The notes beneath the pieces were generated by a model, which ran no database searches, was not told the origin of the DNA, and was given only the letters and a program-made list of their open reading frames with translations. Shown in pieces: positions 43,081-52,311 of a stretch of DNA of 64,000 bases (position 1 is the first letter of the stretch; every line of letters starts with the position of its first letter). Source of the DNA: Patiriisocius sp047730165 (GTDB lineage Bacteria; Bacteroidota; Bacteroidia; Flavobacteriales; Flavobacteriaceae). The position numbers and the translations under genes were made by a program. The stretch lies in the NCBI RefSeq assembly GCF_047730165.1, contig NZ_CP159834.1, positions 2,108,001-2,172,000 on the forward strand, read 5' to 3'.

Positions 43081-43890
43081 TTATTTCTCAGCAATCACTT
43101 CCACCATCAGCGGACAACATAGCGTTGCGCCTGGAGTATTTTCAAGTTCGGTCATTTCTAAACGTGCTTCGCTTACTTCTTCTGGAGTCAAATAGCCAGC
43201 ATCTACTAGGCGAGGAAAATAGCTTTGGTAAAAAGTTTTAGGCCATTGCCATGCCAGTTCATCAACGGTTGCCATTTTTATCATTGGCCTAATATGCGTC
43301 ACTTTCATACCAAGTTCTTGAAACAAGCTAGGTAATTCACGTCCTATATTTATCTCCCCCTGCGAATCTTTAAAACTTTGCATCGCTGCTTGTATTGCTT
43401 TGTACAATTTTGGCTTGTGCGGTTGGGTTTGATGAGTGGTCCAATCATAGTATTCGTGAATAACCATTTTTCCTCCAGGCTTAAGAGCGTCGTACACTTT
43501 TTGTAAAATTTCTTGCGGATTGGGAAGCCAGGCCAATGCCCAACGACAATACATTCCGTCTAGACTATTGGGCGCTAGATTCATTTGGTTGAAATCTGAT
43601 ACATAGCCTTCTATGGGTAGTTGATGTAAAGATGCAATTTTATTAAGGTGTTCAATATAGGCTTCAGAAAGATCAACGCCAATTACTTTTCCTTTAGCTC
43701 CCACGATATAGGCCAATTCTTGAGCACAAAACCCTGGACCACATCCTAGATCTAATAGCGTATCTCCTGTTTTAAATTTTGCCAGATTCCATCCTTGTTG
43801 CGCTTCAGAAGCCCATACTTGATGCTGCACTCCTAGCCGATGCAGTTCTTGTGTGTCGGTTCCTAAAATGTAAGCGTTATTTTCTTTCAT
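43081..43890 (-). CDS. Class I SAM-dependent methyltransferase
   Basis: The 269-residue protein has the SAM-binding motif I LLDLGCGPGFCAQELA near residue 48, followed by IGVDLSEAYIEHLNK and the acidic motif around YCRWALAWLPNP. This is the UbiE/Methyltransf_11 type. The substrate is not evident; ubiquinone or menaquinone methylation is unlikely because the characteristic UbiE motifs are missing. It converges with comM and has no operon partner. A decayed copy of its first ~40 codons lies at 51994-52103. Confidence 0.85.
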   Translation of the reverse strand: MKENNAYILGTDTQELHRLGVQHQVWASEAQQGWNLAKFKTGDTLLDLGCGPGFCAQELAYIVGAKGKVIGVDLSEAYIEHLNKIASLHQLPIEGYVSDFNQMNLAPNSLDGMYCRWALAWLPNPQEILQKVYDALKPGGKMVIHEYYDWTTHQTQPHKPKLYKAIQAAMQSFKDSQGEINIGRELPSLFQELGMKVTHIRPMIKMATVDELAWQWPKTFYQSYFPRLVDAGYLTPEEVSEARLEMTELENTPGATLCCPLMVEVIAEK

Positions 43891-44435
43891 TGGTGATTGT
43901 TATAGTCGTACTAAAAATAATATAAAATTTGATACAAAAGATAGTTGATTAAAAATCACTCAAAATAATGAAGAGCTTAGTTTATCTGGATGTATAAATA
44001 ATAGCAAGATATCATCATCCTTCACAGGGTAAATCTTAAAGAATCTAAAAGTATAACAAGCAAGCATATTATCGAAGCCATGAAGTATTATGGTTCAAAT
44101 TGTGACCTTTGGTTTATGGAGAAAGACGAATGCTGAGGTCAAAGAGTGTCGCACTTTTCTGAGGGAATTATAAGAGTAAAGAATATTTTAAAAATCCAGA
44201 GCAATTGGACTATAGAATATGAGGACAATATATTCTTTGTTAAAGCAAGAACTAAAGTTGCTGCAGAAAATATAAAATTTATTGGAATCTTTGGATTTTG
44301 GGTCCAACAATAGAGTCAAATAGTATAAAATATATTTGAAATAAAATTTATAAGCCTGTATATCATATATTTATAAATTTATATGGTGTGCATCGTACGG
44401 GATTAAAATTGGTTCTACTTTAATATCGCAACATC
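43891..44435. other. Decayed region; one reading frame broken by a TGA
   Basis: No intact gene. On the plus strand a frame from ~43999 to ~44312 reads through QDIIILHRVNL, MKYYGSNCDLWFMEKDEC, a TGA, then GQRVSHFSEGIIRVKN and WTIEYEDNIFFVKARTKVAAE to a TAG. The single in-frame TGA in an otherwise open, protein-like frame suggests a dead small gene. I do not recognise the family. Base composition is strongly AT. Confidence 0.35.
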
Positions 44436-44609
44436 TTAAATACTTTGGCCTTCTTTAGGGTTAATAATTTCAACTAATAACTCCACTACTTGATGAGGTG
44501 TGTAGAACTCTCCACCCTTTTTACCTGCTACATCAGCAAACATTTCAATAAGATACTCATACGCGCTTTTGGACGTATTCAGCGCACTTTCGGAAAGCTG
44601 AGGGCAAGT
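44436..44609 (-). pseudogene. hsdM: Remnant of a type I restriction-modification methylase (hsdM)
   Basis: A minus-strand piece of 58 codons reads LSESALNTSKSAYEYLIEMF, then ADVAGKKGGEFYTPHQVVEL, then LVEIINPKEG before a stop. This is the conserved N6-adenine methylase region just before the SAM motif in HsdM proteins. Everything before and after it is missing, so a type I restriction-modification system was present and has been deleted. Its upstream edge meets the TonB receptor remnant at about 44605. Confidence 0.8.
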
Positions 44610-45079
44610 CTAAACTTGAATTTTAACTACAATAAAATCAATTTATACAAGGACGAAAATCGCTTAACGAAAGCTTTACGCGCGCCTATGCACCTAGTTT
44701 ATGAACCAATTATAAATACGCGCCTAATGTAAGCTTGCGATTTAGATTTAGCGTTTCCAACAATAATCAAGGTGGCGTTAGTACTACTTTCATTACAAAT
44801 GCTCCATCGGAAGAGTTTGATGCTTATATCTGGAAATCCAATTATAGCTACAATACCTTGAGTGATAAAGGCGGTAAGCTAAATTCATTCCAAACCTGGG
44901 ATGCGAGTTTATCGTACAGAAAAGATAAGGATGCCAAATGGGAATATGAACTCAAGGCAACCAACATATTGGATATTGATTCTCAAGTAAGAAATAATGC
45001 AAATAATATTTCGGTATTTACTTCAGAAACTTTTATACAGCCACGTTTCGTAACTGTGCGATTTGTATATACTTTATAA
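44607..45079 (+). pseudogene. C-terminal remnant of a TonB-dependent outer membrane receptor
   Basis: The first part (44607-~44700) reads SLNLNFNYNKINLYKDEN, a barrel strand pattern. The second part (from ~44708, another frame) reads NYKYAPNVSLRFRFSVSNN and continues to a final strand FIQPRFVTVRFVYTL. One frameshift separates them and the plug and most of the barrel are absent. It is the 3' end of an outer-membrane-receptor gene (the type with an N-terminal carboxypeptidase-like domain), joined to the hsdM remnant by a deletion or insertion event. Confidence 0.75.
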
Positions 45080-45130
45080 AAGAACTTTTACAGAAGGATT
45101 CCTAAATGAAATGAGCCATTTTTTAAGCCC

Positions 45131-47137
45131 TTACTTAGCAGCATACTTAGCTGCTGCTTCAAATTGCCCAAGTCCTGTATAAGCCATATAGAGTTGCTTC
45201 CTAAAATTTGGTGTATCGTTATAGCCTTCGATGTCTTTTAGAGTTAATAAAACGCCGAGAGCCTCTTCATGCTTTTTCGCGGTATTATAAACTAAACCTA
45301 AAGCAAAAGCTGAATCGTGTTTCTGGGGCACTGCCTGAAATATACTTTCATAAGTTGCTATAGCACTGTCCATATCTCTTAGCATATAATAAGCCTTACC
45401 TAAGTTGTGTATAGCCTGATAATTGGTGGGCACTAGTTTTTGTGCTTTTATAAAATAGAAAAGACTTTCTTTGATTTTTTTAGGGTCATTGGAATCCATT
45501 AATTCTATACCAGCCTTGTTATAACTTCCCCATAACTGAGAAATAGTAGTTTTATTTTTAGGGGCTAATTGTAATTCTCTCTCAAAAGCAACTGCGGCTT
45601 TGTCAAAGTCTTTTAGCTTAAGATACGCTATTCCTATATTATTATTCGTTCCATAGCGAGTGGGTAATTGTTTGCGAGCTTTCTCTAAATAAATAATTCC
45701 TTCTTTTATTTTTTCAGGTTCACTAGATCTCATTAATTCTGTTCCATGTCCACGAAGTACAATCTGATTATTAGGACATGTTTTAATATCCGCTGCAAAA
45801 ATTGTCGCGTCATTTTTCCAATCATAGTTTCGGTCAAAAGTTTTAAATGAGTAAAGGAATAAAATGATGCTAATAATAGGAACAATAAGGATATTGGATT
45901 TTATGAAATTTGATAATGTAGACACAGAGACTAATGCTCTATATAATAGGACACCTAGTACAATACAAAAGCCAAATGAAGGAATCAACAGCCAACGTTC
46001 TGCCAAGATGTTTGGCATGAAGGCATAAGTATTTGAGAACAGTGAAATTGTTAGTAAATAAAAGACTATACCAAAAACTAGAATGCTTTTTTTACGGAAG
46101 TAAAATATGCTAACAAAGGTTAATAATAGGTATACTAAAAATGTCGATATCGCTATAAAATCATAAACTTCTGTAAATGGAATATCATCGTAGACATACA
46201 TCATTCTCAGCGGGTCTGGAAAGATTAATAGTTGTAAATTTTTACCTAAACTCCAAAGACGCATACCTATCTCTTGGCTCGAGGTCTCTGCCAACAAAAG
46301 TACATTGTCAAAATCATCAACATGAGTTAAACTCGATGAGCTATTGCCATCAAAAACCAAAAAACGAATAAGCAAGTATAGTCCGATTACGAGAATAAAT
46401 GGAGTTGTATTTTTAATAATACTTTTCAATTTTAGTTCTGTAAAGAAATACATAGCTAAAGGAAAAACACCTATATATGTCACTGCAATTTCTTTAGAAG
46501 CTAGAGACAATAAATAAAAGAAACAAGCAAAAACTATATAGTATACTTTCTTTTTATGAATATAATAAAAAAGGAATAAAAAAGCTGCGGTCGCGTGCAA
46601 CATTCCAAATAAATCTGCACTTCCCTTTAAGTTAGCAGCCACTTCTACATGCACAGGGTGTGTTGCAAAAAGAAGGACTATAAGTAATGGGAGGTAAGGA
46701 TATTTGTTATTCCAGAACTGCTTTAACAGCAAGAATAACAAGCAATTCAATAGCGCATAGAATAGTACGTTTATAATATGGTATGGTGTTGGATTTAATT
46801 TGAAGAACTCATATTGCACAGCAAAAACTAAAAGCTGAAACGGACGATAAATTTTCATGTTCTCGGCAGGCTTAAATCCATCCCAGGAACCTTGCGTTAA
46901 AATCTTTTTTATTCCTCCTACACCCTCTTGGACATAGCTATTACTTGAAATGACAGAAGCATCATCATAAGCAAACTCATGGGTAAACGTATTGGCATAA
47001 AGTAAAAGAGTTACGATAGTAATAATAACAATTGACAGTTTGTTAGAAAGTGGACTTATCTTTAACCCTTTTAATTCAGAATAATTGATTTGTGTATTTT
47101 TTGTTGACATCATGGATTGAAAACTAGTTCGAGGCAA
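45131..47137 (-). CDS. TMTC-like GT-C membrane protein with TPR domain
   Basis: Probable inner-membrane glycosyltransferase of the GT-C/TMTC type using a lipid-linked sugar. About ten hydrophobic segments occupy residues ~30-440. The first loop carries the Asp-Asp motif FAYDDASVI (D58, D59), and HPVHVEVAANLKGSADL is the block seen in TMTC/DUF1736-type proteins. Residues ~460-668 hold tandem TPR repeats (GTNNNIGIAYLKLKDFDKAA, AIHNLGKAYYMLRDMDSA). The ATG at 47110 or 47107 (MMSTKN) is a better start than 47137 if the first nine residues are not conserved. It is divergent from a polyprenyl-phosphate GT2, a natural partner that makes the lipid-linked sugar. A decayed copy of its first third lies on the far side of that gene. 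Confidence 0.82.
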   Translation of the reverse strand: MPRTSFQSMMSTKNTQINYSELKGLKISPLSNKLSIVIITIVTLLLYANTFTHEFAYDDASVISSNSYVQEGVGGIKKILTQGSWDGFKPAENMKIYRPFQLLVFAVQYEFFKLNPTPYHIINVLFYALLNCLLFLLLKQFWNNKYPYLPLLIVLLFATHPVHVEVAANLKGSADLFGMLHATAAFLFLFYYIHKKKVYYIVFACFFYLLSLASKEIAVTYIGVFPLAMYFFTELKLKSIIKNTTPFILVIGLYLLIRFLVFDGNSSSSLTHVDDFDNVLLLAETSSQEIGMRLWSLGKNLQLLIFPDPLRMMYVYDDIPFTEVYDFIAISTFLVYLLLTFVSIFYFRKKSILVFGIVFYLLTISLFSNTYAFMPNILAERWLLIPSFGFCIVLGVLLYRALVSVSTLSNFIKSNILIVPIISIILFLYSFKTFDRNYDWKNDATIFAADIKTCPNNQIVLRGHGTELMRSSEPEKIKEGIIYLEKARKQLPTRYGTNNNIGIAYLKLKDFDKAAVAFERELQLAPKNKTTISQLWGSYNKAGIELMDSNDPKKIKESLFYFIKAQKLVPTNYQAIHNLGKAYYMLRDMDSAIATYESIFQAVPQKHDSAFALGLVYNTAKKHEEALGVLLTLKDIEGYNDTPNFRKQLYMAYTGLGQFEAAAKYAAK

Positions 47138-47296
47138 AGCTATATTATTTTTATGAAACTTTGTAGTGAAATTTATTTCTGTAAATTTAACATGTAAATA
47201 GTATATTTACATAAATTGTATAAACGTCTCCTATTTATAAAATTCATATCCAATCATTTTGAATACCAATAATAGTTGATTTTTTGATGTAAAAAC

Positions 47297-48241
47297 ATGA
47301 CTAAAACAATTCTGTATATCATACTGCCTTGTTACAATGAGGAAGAAATTATTAACCAAACCTTTGAAGAGCTAATCGGGGTTTATAATAAACTCTGGAA
47401 GAAAGAATTGATAAGTCAAGAAAGTAGAATCGTTTTTGTCGATGATGGCAGTAGTGACGAAACTTGGAATAAAATACTCACACTAAAAGAAAAATCAGAT
47501 ACTGTATTAGCCATAAAGCTTGCGCAGAACGTGGGCCATCAAAATGCAATTCTAGCAGGTTTGTTAACGTATAAGGATCAGGCTGATTGCTGTATTACAA
47601 TTGATGCAGACTTACAAGATGATATCACTGTTATAGAAACAATGGTCAAGAAATACCAAGAAGGAAATGAAATAGTCTATGGGGTAAGAAATAAACGAGT
47701 TACAGATACTTTTTTCAAAAAACAAACAGCTTTGGCCTTCTATAAGCTGATGAAAATAATGGGTGTAAATATTATTTTCAATCATGCTGATTATAGACTT
47801 GCCAGCGGAAAGGCTCTAAACGAATTGGCGAAATTTAAAGAAGTGAATCTTTTTTTACGCAGTATGTTTCCTCTTTTAGGCTTTAAAACTACGGAAGTAT
47901 ACTATGATCGATTAAAAAGAATAGGCGGAAACACTAAGTTTTCTTTGAAAAAGATGCTTTCTTTTTCATTGGATGGCATTACTTCTTTTAGTATTGTACC
48001 CCTAAGACTCATTACTTTTTTAGGTTTAAGTATATTCTTCTTTAGTCTTCTTTTTATTGTCTACGCCATTTATTCTTATTTGGTGCTAAATACAATCAAG
48101 GGTTGGGCCTCTACTGCATTACCTATTTATTTTTTAGGTGGAATTCAATTGTTTTGTGTTGGAATAATAGGAGAGTATATAGGTAAGATATATAAGGAAG
48201 TTAAACAGCGGCCTAGATATATAGTTGAGAAAACCATATGA
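47297..48241 (+). CDS. GT2 polyprenyl-phosphate glycosyltransferase (GtrB/DPM-like)
   Basis: Transfers a sugar from a nucleotide donor to a lipid phosphate. The GT2 domain (~5-225) has YIILPCYNEEE, FVDDGSSDETW and the metal-binding DADLQDD. Two C-terminal membrane helices (residues ~238-262 and ~270-295) are followed by GEYIGKIYKEVKQRPRY, the signature end of the GtrB/DPM1-like group. The product would be a polyprenyl-phosphate sugar for the neighbouring TMTC-like GT-C protein, giving a small glycosylation module. The length of 314 residues is typical. Confidence 0.9.
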   Translation: MTKTILYIILPCYNEEEIINQTFEELIGVYNKLWKKELISQESRIVFVDDGSSDETWNKILTLKEKSDTVLAIKLAQNVGHQNAILAGLLTYKDQADCCITIDADLQDDITVIETMVKKYQEGNEIVYGVRNKRVTDTFFKKQTALAFYKLMKIMGVNIIFNHADYRLASGKALNELAKFKEVNLFLRSMFPLLGFKTTEVYYDRLKRIGGNTKFSLKKMLSFSLDGITSFSIVPLRLITFLGLSIFFFSLLFIVYAIYSYLVLNTIKGWASTALPIYFLGGIQLFCVGIIGEYIGKIYKEVKQRPRYIVEKTI

Positions 48242-48503
48242 TTTACAGATGCCGATAAATGTTCGCTCTAAAAATCTCTTGCTGGTATTGATGGTTTTAT
48301 CTTGAAAATATTTCAATTTTCAAGCCTCCGTGCTGGAATGCACTGATAGTTGCTAAAAACCCAATCAGTAAACAAATACTAAAAGTGCTGTTCATTAAAC
48401 TATATTTATTGACTAGATATCTAAACTTGTAATTGCAATCATAAAGTATTACTGTTACTTTCTAGGTTTAGCAATTACTAGTAGATGAACAATTTTCTTT
48501 TAA
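48242..48503. other. Gap between GT2 gene and decayed TMTC copy
   Basis: A 54-codon minus-strand frame (ending near 48304) contains NSTFSICLLIGFLATISAF, one hydrophobic stretch, and has no clear start or known family. I see no RNA gene or terminator with confidence. Confidence 0.3.
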
Positions 48504-49101
48504 TTAACCTAGCGTAAAGAGCACCTTTTTTTTGACAAAATAAAAAAGAAATAAAAAAGCTGCGGTCGCGTGCGGCATATCAAATAAGTCTGCACTTCCC
48601 TTTAAGTTGGCAACCACTTCTACATGAATAGGATGTGCTGCAAATAGAAGGATAATAATTAATGGCAGGTACGGATATCTATTTTTCCATAGCTCCTTTA
48701 AAAGAAGAAATAAAAGGACCTTTAATAAGGTATAGAATAGAACGTTTACAATATGATATGGCATCGGGTTTAACTCAAAAATTTCATATTGTATTGCAAA
48801 AGCTAAAAGCTGGAAAGGACAATAAATTCTTGTCCCTGTGCTTGGTTGAAACCCTTCTCAAGACTCTTTCGTTAAAACTTTTTTTTCTCCCTCCTAAACC
48901 TTCTTAAACATAGCTATTTTTCGTAATGACGGACTTATCGTCAAAAGCAAACTCATTGGTAAACGTATTTGCATAGAGCAAAAGAGTTACGATGGTAATA
49001 ATAACAATGGATAGTTTGTTAGAAAGTGGGCCGATGTCTAATCCCTTTATTTCAAAAAAGGCATTTTTATTATTTTTTGCTTGTAACATAGATTTGCGCA
49101 A
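48504..49101 (-). pseudogene. Decayed partial copy of the TMTC-like gene (first ~200 codons)
   Basis: The minus-strand frame from 49101 matches the intact gene at 45131-47137: SPLSNKLSIVI becomes GPLSNKLSIVI, and YANTFTNEFAFDDKSVI keeps the Asp pair. Two premature stops are in the same frame: TAA after NSYV, where the intact copy has Gln, and TGA where it has Trp (in KES*EGF against QGSWDGF). Similarity continues through PYHIVNVLFY and NLKGSADLF and stops near residue 200 at FYFVKKKVLFTLG. The two copies have the same strand and flank the GT2 gene, so this is a partial duplication followed by decay. Confidence 0.9.
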
Positions 49102-49396
49102 TGGTCCAAAGACTGTTTCAAGATAAAGCTATAGTATTTTTTTGGTTTTCAAATCAATTTTCAAGGGGTGCAAAAAGGGTAAAATCATTGCTGACATATA
49201 GCTGTCTTTACATCTAGAATCATCAATTTAAGTAATCGAACCGGTGTATTATGAATTTATTTCTAATATTTGTTAATTAGAAGTCAGTCTTGATATATTT
49301 TGAAATCATTTTTTCAATTAAAGTGAACATTTATAATAACCAATATATTTATAACTAAAAGATCTTTAAGCCTTCGCCTATCGGCACACCATATGC

Positions 49397-50140
49397 TTAG
49401 TTATTAGGAAAAGTTTTTTTTGCAAAAACAAAGGACGATACACCAAAGGGGAAATTAATGTGATTATGAAATCTATTTTCAAAATTTAGTACAGAAAGTA
49501 AAAAGTTATTGAATAATGGTAATTTATTCAGATTTCCAGTTTTGTCATTCTTTGATGATTTTATGTTGTTTATTAGTCTGACAAAGTATATTGGTATGAA
49601 TAGTAAAACATTCCAAAAACTCGATTTATTGATTTCAAAACCATTGTTTTTCAATTTATTACTCAATTCGTTTCTTCCATACCTTCTGAAATGCATATTC
49701 GCATCGTCATGTTCACTCCAAAGCGACATGAATGCAGGAACAAAAATATAAGCAAGGCCATTCGGTTTTAGTAGATTATTCCAATTTCTTAAAGCTTTTT
49801 CATCATCTTCTAAATGTTCAAGGCAATCTGAAGCAATAATAATGTCAAAATCCTGCTTTAAATCGATGCTTTGTGCATCCATTAAAAAAGTGTTGTTAAG
49901 GCCTGCGTTTTTGCAGTTGTTAATAGCATTCTCACTAATATCAATACCATACAAGTTCTCATGCTTAAATCCAATTTGGGCGAGTTCTCCTAATAAAATA
50001 CCTGATGAACACCCAATGTCAAGTATTTTAGAATTTCTATCCACTTTGCCTAATGCTCTTAATATGTACATTCTTCTTGCAACAAACCAAAAATGTCTCT
50101 TTTCAATTTGGTGGTATACTCTTTCAAAATCTGCTTTCAT
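49397..50140 (-). CDS. Class I SAM-dependent methyltransferase
   Basis: The 247-residue protein has motif I KILDIGCSSGILLGELAQ near residue 38, then LYGIDISENAINNCKN and the acidic motif IIIASDCLEHLEDDEKAL, as in Methyltransf_11/23 proteins. The C-terminal third (~170-247) is less conserved and has a hydrophobic stretch NVLLFIPIYFVRLI. This is often seen in methyltransferases of surface polysaccharide or lipid-linked sugar clusters, which fits the nearby GT2 and TMTC-like genes. The substrate is unknown. Confidence 0.82.
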   Translation of the reverse strand: MKADFERVYHQIEKRHFWFVARRMYILRALGKVDRNSKILDIGCSSGILLGELAQIGFKHENLYGIDISENAINNCKNAGLNNTFLMDAQSIDLKQDFDIIIASDCLEHLEDDEKALRNWNNLLKPNGLAYIFVPAFMSLWSEHDDANMHFRRYGRNELSNKLKNNGFEINKSSFWNVLLFIPIYFVRLINNIKSSKNDKTGNLNKLPLFNNFLLSVLNFENRFHNHINFPFGVSSFVFAKKTFPNN

Positions 50141-50343
50141 CTCATTGAATTTTATCTAACGTCTAGACTATAATTAGTACGAGAATTAAAATTACTTAAT
50201 TTTAGGTTAAGCACCGAAACCCGTATTAATTATAGCCATTGTTTAACTAATCCTCGTTCCTCGGAAGCTTATTCTTTGCTCTAAAAATACATTATTTTAG
50301 AGTCTCACTAAAACGTATTGAATTATGTTTTTAAAAAAATAAA

Positions 50344-50652
50344 AATACGGTTTTACAAACGGCATTAGAAGCTTTACCAGAATTTAACGTATTAACCCTT
50401 AAACTAGAAAAAAGTTTTGTTATAAATGGTAGGGCAAACAGTGCCTTAATCTACTATTTACGATGTCTTGCGCATCTAACCCTTTACTACAAATGCGGCC
50501 CAGAACACTTGGATCAAGAGCGTATTAGCGACTATTTATTCCACTGTAAAACCTACATAAAACCCACCAAAAACAGACCCATGAGTTTTTTAAATCTGAT
50601 TTTTATAAATAATTCACTCATTATCAAATTACTAACCTTTTTAAACCTATAA
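50344..50652 (+). pseudogene. Remnant of a tyrosine recombinase/integrase (N-terminal SAM-like part)
   Basis: The plus-strand frame reads LQTALEALPEFNVLTLKLE, then VINGRANSALIYYLRCLAHL, then LDQERISDYLFHCKTYIK. This resembles the N-terminal core-binding domain of the Bacteroidota tyrosine recombinases that accompany IS91-like elements. There is no start codon, and after MSFLN the frame loses similarity and stops. The catalytic domain with the Arg-His-Arg-Tyr residues is gone. It is a scar of a former mobile element. Confidence 0.6.
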
Positions 50653-50797
50653 ATTTTGACGAATATTTTGACACACAACGCCAGTAAAGGCGCAAGAGCC
50701 AAATAATAACGCTCCCTAGAAAGCGAAATATTGTTTGAGGAATTTGCCAGAAATAGCTAGCATTCGTATTTTTATAAAAAACTAAATCACCCTTATT

Positions 50798-51868
50798 ATG
50801 CTGCGCTTTTTTCTTGTTTTTTCATTCTTTTTTTTAACGCAAAACAGCCAAGCGCAGGACCCGGTGTATGATTATTTAGTTTGGGCAGATGAGTTTAATG
50901 ATACTGGCGCAATTGATGGGAGCAAATGGCATCATCAAACACAACTTCCTAATGGTGATAGTTGGTATAATGGTGAAATACAACATTATACAGATCGTGA
51001 GGAAAACTCATTCATGAGCGACGGTTCTTTGTTTGTAAAGGCCATTAAAGAAAGCTATACCAATCAGGGAGTCACAAAACAGTATACATCTGCGAGATTA
51101 AATTCAAAATTTGCATTTACATATGGTCGTGTAGAGATAAAAGCTATTTTGCCTTACGGGGTAGGAACTTGGCCGGCTATGTGGAGTTTAGGGAAGAATA
51201 TCATAGAGCCAGGGGGTTATTGGTCAAATACTAATGGAACCGTAAACTGGCCCGCTTGTGGAGAAATAGATATTATGGAGCACTGGGGGAATAATCAAGA
51301 CTATGTCTCTAGTGCTTTACATACACCCTCTAGCTATGGGAATACGATGAATGTTGGAGGTAGAAATATACCAGGTGTTTCTAATGAGTATCACATCTAT
51401 GAGATGATATGGTCTCCAGAAAAAATAGTTTTTAAGGTAGACGATATTATACATTATGTATATGAACCAGCAGTGCAAAATGCCGATACTTGGCCATTCG
51501 ATGCGGAGCAATATCTTTTACTCAACTTTGCGATTTTACCTAGTATAGATACTGCTTTTACAGAAGATGCTATGGATATTGATTACGTGCGGGTGTTTCA
51601 AGAAACAGTTTTAGACGCTGATGCTTCTCTTTTGAAAGATCAAATAGCGGTATTCCCTAATCCTTTAAACGAACTTTTACATATTAAAATACCAATTACC
51701 TTTTTAGGAAGTGAACTCCATTTATATTCTATACTCGGTCAAGAGGTAATGATTGAAACATTGTCAAGTTCCGATTCACGACTTGATGTTTCTTTACTCT
51801 CAACTGGTACCTACATCCTTGAAATAGAAACTCCTTTAGGTGTCTTCAAAGAAATGCTTATTAAATAA
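50798..51868 (+). CDS. GH16 beta-glucanase with T9SS sorting domain
   Basis: A second laminarinase-type enzyme, secreted fully rather than lipid-anchored. The signal peptide ends SQAQ (~residue 20). The GH16 domain (~27-268) has the catalytic signature GEIDIMEHW with E156, D158 and acid/base E161, plus VWADEFN and TWPAMWSLG. Residues ~285-356 form a type A T9SS sorting domain (VFPNPLNELLHI, GTYILEI). It lacks PKD and CBM-like modules, so it is a compact version of the GH16 at 27263. It stands alone in the scarred region, far from the main glucan locus, next to an integrase remnant, which may mean separate acquisition. Confidence 0.92.
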   Translation: MLRFFLVFSFFFLTQNSQAQDPVYDYLVWADEFNDTGAIDGSKWHHQTQLPNGDSWYNGEIQHYTDREENSFMSDGSLFVKAIKESYTNQGVTKQYTSARLNSKFAFTYGRVEIKAILPYGVGTWPAMWSLGKNIIEPGGYWSNTNGTVNWPACGEIDIMEHWGNNQDYVSSALHTPSSYGNTMNVGGRNIPGVSNEYHIYEMIWSPEKIVFKVDDIIHYVYEPAVQNADTWPFDAEQYLLLNFAILPSIDTAFTEDAMDIDYVRVFQETVLDADASLLKDQIAVFPNPLNELLHIKIPITFLGSELHLYSILGQEVMIETLSSSDSRLDVSLLSTGTYILEIETPLGVFKEMLIK

Positions 51869-52311
51869 CTTCTTTTTTCTTCGGAAATGTACTGTACATT
51901 GAAAAGAGAATTTGATTTGGCGCTATTTTATTGTTTGAGAATTGCCTCAAATCACTTGTTTATACCCCAAGATATATAGGTTCTATCCTTCCCTAAATTT
52001 TGCTAGACTCCATCCGTGTTGTGCTTTTAATATCTTTAGATAGTGCTGCTACCTATGCTTATTGAGTTTCTTCGTATTGGTTCTTAAAATATAAGTGTTG
52101 TGTTATATAATAAACAAACGTTTCAGGTACAATAAAGTTAACAGTAAATACTGATAGGTAGAGTAGGTTAAATACAATCAAAGTATGTCAATACGGTATA
52201 TTCATTCTATGATATTTTAAGTATATTCCACACAGTTCATTTAACAATATATTATGATAAAATAAATACGTCCAGAACTACTTTTAACGTTCATACCCAA
52301 AATCCAAACCA
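51869..52311. other. Intergenic region before the M16 peptidase
   Basis: Apart from the methyltransferase fragment (51994-52103) I see no gene or RNA. The last 120 bases are AT-rich and should contain the promoter of the M16 peptidase gene. Confidence 0.4.
51994..52103 (-). pseudogene. Decayed copy of the N-terminus of the methyltransferase at 43081-43890
   Basis: Read on the minus strand this gives NTYILRTNTKKLNKHR, a stop, QHYLKILKAQHGWSLAKFR. The intact gene has NAYILGTDTQELHRLG...QHQVWASEAQQGWNLAKFK. The nucleotide similarity (for example AAATTTTGC-AGA-TCCATCC-TGTTG) is clear, so this is a truncated and decayed duplicate. Nothing is left of the SAM-binding domain. Confidence 0.75.

Noticed and set aside
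43999..44312. Selenoprotein with in-frame TGA
   Set aside because: No SECIS-like hairpin behind the TGA, no sel genes in the window, and the surrounding region is full of gene remnants.
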